Shown here: positions 59,091 to 64,000 of the stretch, piece after piece
Layout: each line of letters starts with the position of its first letter
Numbering within the stretch: position 1 is the first letter of the stretch
Source of the DNA: Crickella sp963642455
Lineage (GTDB): Bacteria; Bacillota; Clostridia; Peptostreptococcales; Anaerovoracaceae
DNA length: 64,000 nucleotides
NCBI GenBank assembly: GCA_963642455.1
Contig: CAVIGM010000002.1
Location: 1 to 64,000, forward strand
Direction: 5' to 3'
Translations under genes and position numbers: made by a program
The notes under the pieces: generated by a model
What the model saw: only the letters and a program-made list of their open reading frames with translations
Database searches by the model: none
Told to the model about the DNA's origin: nothing

Positions 59091-60014
59091 TTATTCAAAA
59101 AGCGCAGTGGACAGATATTTGCCGCCGTCGTCTGTAAGGAAAGCGACAATCGTCTTGCCCTCGTTCTCAGGCTTCTTCGCGAGTTCGATGGCAGCCCATG
59201 CAGCAGCGCCACTTGAGATTCCGACAAGAACACCCTCTTTGCGAGCTATCATTCTCGCGTATTTATACGAATCATCAACTGTGGCTGTAAAGACCTCGTC
59301 GTAGATCGTGGTATCCAAAGTTTCTGGTACGAAATTTGCGCCGATTCCCTGAATTCCGTGCGAGCCAGCATAGCCCTTAGTGAGAAGAGGAGATGTATCA
59401 GGCTCGACGCCATAAATCTTTATATCCTTGTTCTTCTCCTTGAGATATGCGCCCACGCCCGAGATAGTACCGCCTGTTCCTATGCCTGCAACGAAGATAT
59501 CCACAGAGCCCTCTGTATCTTCCCAAATTTCCGGACCGGTTGTCTGGTAATGAGCCTTAGGATTATCGGGGTTGCTGAACTGGCCTGCAATCCAGCTGCC
59601 GGAAATTGCGGCATGAAGCTCGTCGGCCTTCTCGATTGAGCCCGCCATTCCACGTGCACCTGGTGTGAGAACGACCTCTGCTCCATAGCCTTGCATGGTC
59701 TTAATTCTCTCGACAGACATGCTGTCAGGCATTACGATTACAACCTTATATCCTCTGCTTGCTCCAATTGAAGCAAGTCCGATTCCTGTATTTCCGCTGG
59801 TAGGTTCGATAATGGTAGCGCCTGGCTTGATGATGCCTGCTGCCTCAGCCTCATCGAGCATACATTTCGCAATTCTGTCCTTTGCTGAACCCGCCGGATT
59901 CATTCCTTCAAGCTTAACAAGCACTCTTGCCTTGAGCCCAAGCTCCTTCTCGATGTTACTAAGCTCAAGAAGAGGCGTTCTTCCTACGAGCTGACTAACT
60001 GATGTGTAAATCAT
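59091..60014 (-). CDS. cysK: Cysteine synthase A (O-acetylserine sulfhydrylase)
   Basis: A 307-residue PLP enzyme forming cysteine from O-acetylserine and sulfide. It has QLVGRTPLLEL, the PLP lysine in NPAGSAKDRIAK, the substrate loop EPTSGNTGIGLA, GIGTGGTISGVGAYLKE and the ISSGAAAWAA region. ATG at 60014 has AAGGAGG six bases upstream and begins the protein as in relatives; the longer frame (to 60170) has no support. It is transcribed with cysE from 60073-60101 and probably controlled through the inverted repeat at 60039-60069. Confidence 0.96.
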   Translation of the reverse strand: MIYTSVSQLVGRTPLLELSNIEKELGLKARVLVKLEGMNPAGSAKDRIAKCMLDEAEAAGIIKPGATIIEPTSGNTGIGLASIGASRGYKVVIVMPDSMSVERIKTMQGYGAEVVLTPGARGMAGSIEKADELHAAISGSWIAGQFSNPDNPKAHYQTTGPEIWEDTEGSVDIFVAGIGTGGTISGVGAYLKEKNKDIKIYGVEPDTSPLLTKGYAGSHGIQGIGANFVPETLDTTIYDEVFTATVDDSYKYARMIARKEGVLVGISSGAAAWAAIELAKKPENEGKTIVAFLTDDGGKYLSTALFE

Positions 60015-60038
60015 ATCGACCTCCTTATACTGCAACAA

Positions 60039-60069
60039 CTTAATTCCCACCAAGATAGTGGGAATTAAG
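60039..60069. promoter_or_regulatory. Candidate operator for cysK-cysE
   Basis: A perfect 12-bp inverted repeat (CTTAATTCCCAC, 7-bp centre, GTGGGAATTAAG) covers the predicted transcription start of cysKE. Position and symmetry suggest a repressor site, possibly for a CymR/Rrf2-type cysteine regulator. Confidence 0.6.
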
Positions 60070-60072
60070 AAT

Positions 60073-60101
60073 ATGTTAGCACCACTAAGCAAATTAGTCA
60101 A
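60073..60101 (-). promoter_or_regulatory. cysK promoter
   Basis: TTGACT at 60096-60101, 17 bp, TAACAT at 60073-60078 (minus strand). Confidence 0.75.
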
Positions 60102-60237
60102 TGTAATAATGCCGAGATATGTGTATAATAAGATAAGTAAAAATCGGCTCGGCGAGGCTCGAGAAGACACGAGACGGCTCGAGATAAATAGAGACGGCTC
60201 GGCTCAACGCCGATACGAGAATCAAAGGGAGGCACTT

Positions 60238-61422
60238 ATGAATGACTTCATTTGGCAGAACAGAACAAAGGTCTACTTCGGAGAGAAGGCTGTAGACAAG
60301 CACCTTTCTTCTCTGATTAAAGAATACATATTGCCGGGCAAGAACAAGGTTCTTCTCGGATATGGCGGCGGCTCTATCAAGCTAAACGGAGCTTATGATG
60401 ATGTTGCTCGCGCGATTAAAGATGCAGGTGCGGAGCTTGTCGAATTTGGCGGCATCATGTCAAATCCGACCGTGGACAAGATGCTCGAGGGCGTTGCCGT
60501 CGCAAAGGCAAATGATATAGGCTTGATTCTCGCTGTCGGCGGCGGTTCAGCGATGGATTGCTGCAAGGCGATGTCCGTTCAGCTTATGTACGAGGGCGAC
60601 GCTTGGCAGGATTTCTGGATTGACGGCAAGCAAATGCCATTTGACACCTTCCCTTGCGGAGTTGTTGTGACCATGCCGGCAACAGGTTCCGAGGTTAATC
60701 CTTGCGCTGTTCTCACCGACACCAAGACGAATATCAAGTGCGACAGAGGCTATCCGCAGATCAACCCAAGATTCGCAGTCATGGACCCTCTTTACACCCT
60801 GACCATGCCGTTGCGCCAGCTTCGCGCAGGAACTTTTGACATTCTCTCTCATCTTATGGAAGGCTATTTCAGCTTTCCTCTCGAAAAAAATCCAAGCGAC
60901 GATGTCGCTTGTGGCCTCATGCACGGACTTGTAAGGGATTTCCGCGCGGCAATTAAGAATCCGCAAGACAGGACCGCAAGGGCTAATCTTATGTGGCACG
61001 CCTCTCTTGCAGAGAATAATATCGTGAAGATGGGAAAGACTAAGGATTTCGAGTGCCACAATATGGAGCATCAGCTCAGCGCATACACCAACTGCAATCA
61101 CGGAGAGGGGCTTGCGGTCCTTCATCCAAGCTATTACAGGCATATATACAAGTCGGGTATTCCTAAATTCGTTGAATTCGCAACAGAGGTATGGAGGCTT
61201 AATCCTGCAGATTATGCAGACGATGAGGCGCTTGCTCTTGCGGGAATTCAGGCCCTCGAGGATTTAATCGAAGAGGTGGGGCTGCCAAGAACGCTAAGAG
61301 AAATCGGCATAGAGGATGAATCAATACTCAAAGAAATCGCCGACTCTTGTTTCATAAGCGAGGGCGCGTTCAGACCTTTGACACACGAAGAGATTCTCGA
61401 GATATACAAGGAATGCTTTTGA
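60238..61422 (+). CDS. Iron-containing alcohol dehydrogenase, second paralogue
   Basis: A 394-residue group III alcohol dehydrogenase, BDH/YqhD-like. The nucleotide loop is AVGGGSAMDCCKAMS. Predicted metal ligands are D201 and H205 (TFDILSH) and H274 and H288 (CHNMEH ... NCNHGEG). It differs considerably from the copy at 8865. ATG at 60238 has GGGAGG five bases upstream; the longer frame from 60058 covers the promoter region. A leader with the direct repeat GAGACGGCTCG (about 60171 and 60191) and a TATAAT at 60124 lie upstream. Substrate unknown. Confidence 0.9.
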   Translation: MNDFIWQNRTKVYFGEKAVDKHLSSLIKEYILPGKNKVLLGYGGGSIKLNGAYDDVARAIKDAGAELVEFGGIMSNPTVDKMLEGVAVAKANDIGLILAVGGGSAMDCCKAMSVQLMYEGDAWQDFWIDGKQMPFDTFPCGVVVTMPATGSEVNPCAVLTDTKTNIKCDRGYPQINPRFAVMDPLYTLTMPLRQLRAGTFDILSHLMEGYFSFPLEKNPSDDVACGLMHGLVRDFRAAIKNPQDRTARANLMWHASLAENNIVKMGKTKDFECHNMEHQLSAYTNCNHGEGLAVLHPSYYRHIYKSGIPKFVEFATEVWRLNPADYADDEALALAGIQALEDLIEEVGLPRTLREIGIEDESILKEIADSCFISEGAFRPLTHEEILEIYKECF

Positions 61423-61469
61423 TTGAAGACGCATACCTGAACGAATATTAAAGAAGGAGAGCTTGAATA

Positions 61470-62708
61470 ATGAATTTAAATCTGAACACCGAATTACTAA
61501 GAACCGACGAGAAGGCTATGCAGGAGCATCACAGCAGGGCATGCGAAATAATCGATGAGCTGTGGCTCGACAAAGAAGCCTATACGGGCTGGGTTCACTA
61601 TGCGGAGAACCTGTCGGATAAGTTAATTTCGGAAATCGAAGAAGCGGCTGCTAAGGTAAGAAGCTTATGCGATACCCTCGTTGTGATAGGAATTGGCGGC
61701 TCCTACCTTGGAAGCGCCGCAATACTCGAGGCCCTCGGTGGCCCTGCGACGGATTGCCCGGAACTTTTCTTTGCGGGAACAAATCTTAGCGGAAACGCGC
61801 AGAGCAGAATTCTCGAAAAGCTCGACAAGGAGAATAGGGAATTCGCAATTTGCGTTGTATCGAAATCAGGCACGACCATGGAATCCATGATAGGCTTCAG
61901 CGTTTTCAAGGAGGCTCTCGCAAATAAATACGGCAAGGATGCCGCTTCAAGAATCATCGCGATAACAGACCCAAGCAAGGGGCTTCTCCGCGAGGAAGCT
62001 ACTCGCGAGGGCTATATAAGCTTCGAGATTCCGTCAAATGTCGGAGGAAGATATTCGGCTTATACACCAGCGATAATTTTCCCACTTGCCGTGGCAGGTG
62101 TCGACATTCGAAGCTTCATTGAAGGAGCTCGCAGCATTGCGGATCTCGACTATTGGAAAAAGGAAGGCCTGAGATATGCGCTTGCAAGGTTCGCTATGCT
62201 CGAGGGAGGCAAGTCACTTGAGGTCTATGAATATTTCGATCCGAGCCTAAGGCTTCTCGGAGAGTGGATGAAGCAGCTCTTTGCGGAGAGCGAAGGCAAA
62301 GATGGCAAGGGACTTTTCCCTGTAACTCTGACGCTGTCGACAGACCTTCACTCGATCGGGCAGTATCTGCAGGAAGGAAGACCGATTTTCTTTGAGACTT
62401 TCTTCGATGTAAAGAAATGGCCTTGCGACACGATAATTCCTGCTTCGATTGGAAATAATCTTGGCGGAATGTCGCTTAACGAGGTGAACAAGGCGGCGCT
62501 TGAAGGTGTTGTTGCAGCTCACAGCAAGGCGGGCACACCGATTCTCAAGCTTGAGATAGACACAATTGATGAATTTACACTGGGACAGCTTACGTATTAT
62601 TGCATGATGACGGCGGCAATTACAGGCAAGCTCATGGGCGTGGATCCTTTCAATCAGCCGGGCGTTGAGCAGTACAAGAAGGAGATCCGCGATCGCCTCG
62701 GTATGTAG
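61470..62708 (+). CDS. pgi: Glucose-6-phosphate isomerase
   Basis: A 412-residue phosphoglucose isomerase of the shorter bacterial type. VVIGIGGSYLGSAAILEAL, VVSKSGTTMES for phosphate binding, PSNVGGRYSAYTPA and the C-terminal catalytic region (GVDPFNQPGVEQYKKEI, with the PGI signature lysine near the end) are present. AAGGAGAGC precedes the ATG. It interconverts glucose-6-phosphate and fructose-6-phosphate in glycolysis. The 123-bp spacer after it is GC-rich with GCGAAG repeats and a weak CCGCAG/CTGCGG hairpin. Confidence 0.96.
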   Translation: MNLNLNTELLRTDEKAMQEHHSRACEIIDELWLDKEAYTGWVHYAENLSDKLISEIEEAAAKVRSLCDTLVVIGIGGSYLGSAAILEALGGPATDCPELFFAGTNLSGNAQSRILEKLDKENREFAICVVSKSGTTMESMIGFSVFKEALANKYGKDAASRIIAITDPSKGLLREEATREGYISFEIPSNVGGRYSAYTPAIIFPLAVAGVDIRSFIEGARSIADLDYWKKEGLRYALARFAMLEGGKSLEVYEYFDPSLRLLGEWMKQLFAESEGKDGKGLFPVTLTLSTDLHSIGQYLQEGRPIFFETFFDVKKWPCDTIIPASIGNNLGGMSLNEVNKAALEGVVAAHSKAGTPILKLEIDTIDEFTLGQLTYYCMMTAAITGKLMGVDPFNQPGVEQYKKEIRDRLGM

Positions 62709-62831
62709 GCGGCGAAGAGCTTCGCAGGCAAACTTAGACGCGGAACGGTCTGAGAAAAGAAGGCCGCAGACGCGAAGCAATGGCGAAGCGGAACTGCGGA
62801 GGAAATCGAAGACGCGAAAGAAGGAGAGAAA

Positions 62832-63809
62832 ATGACGTATTTTATAACAGGAGCAACGGGGCTTGTGGGCTCGCTTCTAATTAAAAGGCTTCTGGCAGAT
62901 GAGCCGGATTGCCGAATAATCGCACATATCAGAAATATAGAGAAGGCCCGCGATATGCTCGGGGAGCACGAGAATCTTTCCTATGTAATCGGCGATATTA
63001 GAGAGCAAATAGTCCTGCCCGAGAGCCTTAAGGACATCGAAAGCATCGATTATGTAATTCACTGCGCGGCAGTCACGACCTCTAAGACGATGATTGAGCA
63101 ACCTGAGCTTACTCTCAAGATAGCGACAGAAGGAACAAAGAGCGTGCTCGATTTTGCGAGAGAATACGAAGTGAAGTCGATGGTATACCTATCATCCATG
63201 GAGGTATATGGCCAAACTGTACTTGAGCAAAATCCAATTACCGAAGATAAGATGGGTACACTTGACCTCGATAATCCAAGAAGCTGCTATCCGATGAGCA
63301 AAAGGCTCTGCGAGGAGATGTGTGTCGAATACTTCGAGAAATACGGCCTGCCTGTTAAGATTGCAAGGCTTGCACAGATAACAGGGCCTGGAATACCTAA
63401 GACGGATAATAGAATTGCTATGCAATTTGCGAAGGCGGCAAGAGACGGAAATGATGTCGAATTGCATACCGAAGGCAAATCCATCAGCAATTTCTGCTAT
63501 ACGGAGGATGCCCTCAACGGAATTTTGACTATCCTTCACAAGGGCGTCAACGGAGAGGCTTATAATGTCTGCAACGACAAGGAAAGTCGTTCAATAGCAG
63601 AGATAGGAAAGCTCGTGGTGGAGAAGGTAGCGGCTCAAAGGGGCAAGAATATTAAGCTCGTCTTCAACATTCCCGAAACGAATATTCATGGCTATGCGCC
63701 AGATACAGTTATGAGGCTTAATTCGGATAAGCTAAGAGCCCTCGGCTGGGACGCGACAGTCAGCATGGAAGAGGCCTATAATAAACTGGTAGATTACCTC
63801 GAAGTATGA
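62832..63809 (+). CDS. NAD-dependent epimerase/dehydratase family protein
   Basis: A 325-residue extended short-chain dehydrogenase. The Rossmann motif is TGATGLVG at the N-terminus, followed by VIHCAA, LSSMEVYG and the catalytic YPMSK (Y-x3-K). The C-terminal half is the sugar-nucleotide-binding type seen in UDP-glucose 4-epimerase and dTDP-glucose dehydratase relatives. AAGGAGAG precedes the ATG. The next gene, a polyprenyl-phosphate sugar transferase, suggests a role in cell-surface glycan synthesis. The exact substrate is not assignable. Confidence 0.85.
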   Translation: MTYFITGATGLVGSLLIKRLLADEPDCRIIAHIRNIEKARDMLGEHENLSYVIGDIREQIVLPESLKDIESIDYVIHCAAVTTSKTMIEQPELTLKIATEGTKSVLDFAREYEVKSMVYLSSMEVYGQTVLEQNPITEDKMGTLDLDNPRSCYPMSKRLCEEMCVEYFEKYGLPVKIARLAQITGPGIPKTDNRIAMQFAKAARDGNDVELHTEGKSISNFCYTEDALNGILTILHKGVNGEAYNVCNDKESRSIAEIGKLVVEKVAAQRGKNIKLVFNIPETNIHGYAPDTVMRLNSDKLRALGWDATVSMEEAYNKLVDYLEV

Positions 63810-63823
63810 TAAAATAGCCGAGT

Positions 63824-64000
63824 ATGATTATTAGTAACGAGATTAACGAAAGCAATATTTTGCATTATATAGTAATCATGGCTGTGATTGCATTTATCAT
63901 CGCCTTTGTCATGACACCACTCAGCATCAGACTTGCTCACAAGATTGGTGCTATTGATGTGCCTAAAGACGGGCGAAGAATGCATCATAGACCGATTCCA
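63824..64000 (+). CDS. MraY/WecA/TagO-family undecaprenyl-phosphate sugar-phosphate transferase (5' part)
   Basis: Open frame of 59 codons cut by the window end. After a short N-terminus comes a membrane helix (YIVIMAVIAFIIAFVMTPLSI), then RLAHKIGAIDVPKDGRRMHHRPIP, the conserved first cytoplasmic region of the WecA/TagO/MraY family. TagO would start wall teichoic acid or surface polysaccharide synthesis on undecaprenyl phosphate. The ATG is weakly preceded by a GCCGAG site. The symbol is left blank because the active-site part is not in view. Confidence 0.8.
   Translation, partial: MIISNEINESNILHYIVIMAVIAFIIAFVMTPLSIRLAHKIGAIDVPKDGRRMHHRPIP

Noticed and set aside
60058..60237. Upstream extension of the second alcohol dehydrogenase
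   Set aside because: Those 60 residues lie before a strong GGGAGG site, overlap the cysK promoter region and are not alcohol-dehydrogenase-like.

Overview
The window is the replication-origin region of a bacterial chromosome, almost certainly a low-to-moderate-GC anaerobic Firmicute of class Clostridia. The evidence is the Firmicute origin order (rpmH-rnpA-yidD-yidC-jag on one side, dnaA-dnaN and mnmE-mnmG-rsmG-parA-parB on the other), TTATCCACA DnaA boxes, the parS palindrome TGTTTCACGTGAAACA, strong AGGAGG ribosome sites and sigma-A promoters. A fermentative anaerobe related to the Anaerovoracaceae (Clostridial family XIII) would fit the dehydratase and iron alcohol dehydrogenase genes, but family-level placement is a guess.

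Layout. (1) 1-10073, all minus strand, leading away from the origin: a secreted C39-like cysteine-peptidase protein, gyrA and gyrB, then jag, yidC, yidD, rnpA and rpmH, then an iron-containing alcohol dehydrogenase. (2) 10200-11880: a bipartite oriC, with DnaA boxes upstream of dnaA and further boxes, DnaA-trio-like triplets and an AT-rich unwinding tract between dnaA and dnaN. (3) 11890-32100: dnaN, an inverted recF, mnmE-mnmG-rsmG, parA-parB, a membrane-less GdpP-like phosphodiesterase, rplI, dnaB, a fused DnaD/helicase-loader protein, an M23 endopeptidase, a DivIC-like protein, RNase M5, rsmA and an LTA-synthase-like enzyme. (4) 32095-36916: aroB (minus), rho, and a DUF1385-PrmC fusion. (5) 37013-50121: ddl followed by an accessory block. 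The block holds two paired sets of 2-hydroxyacyl-CoA dehydratase-like subunits, one activator ATPase, a CooC-like ATPase, a CooT-CsoR fusion, a His-rich protein, two related small membrane proteins and an acetyl-CoA-synthase-like fragment. htpG lies inside it. (6) 50126-54901: a YitT-family protein, then rpmE, prfA, sua5, rpiB and upp, which resume the conserved gene order that began at rho. (7) 55020-64000: tyrS, a C_GCAxxG_C_C protein, hflX, the cysK-cysE pair, a second iron alcohol dehydrogenase, pgi, an epimerase and the start of a MraY/WecA/TagO-family transferase.

The most unusual part is the 38.1-50.1 kb block. Every metal-handling gene in it resembles a CO dehydrogenase/acetyl-CoA synthase maturation factor (CooC, CooT, a CooJ-like His-rich protein) or a piece of acetyl-CoA synthase, yet no CO dehydrogenase is present. 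The apparent clients are two divergent dehydratase-type iron-sulfur complexes. It looks like an undescribed ATP-driven low-potential metalloenzyme system, or an activation system for one. Its function is inference.

Other structure includes a family of 120-bp-core inverted-repeat elements (three copies plus a fragment) with compensatory base changes. A perfect 36-bp palindrome contains parS and looks like a terminator. Several housekeeping proteins carry low-complexity inserts, and four runs of N (14716-14721, 28898-28966, 33440-33531, 34686-34796) fall in such stretches. No tRNA, rRNA, CRISPR array, transposase or prophage gene was recognised.
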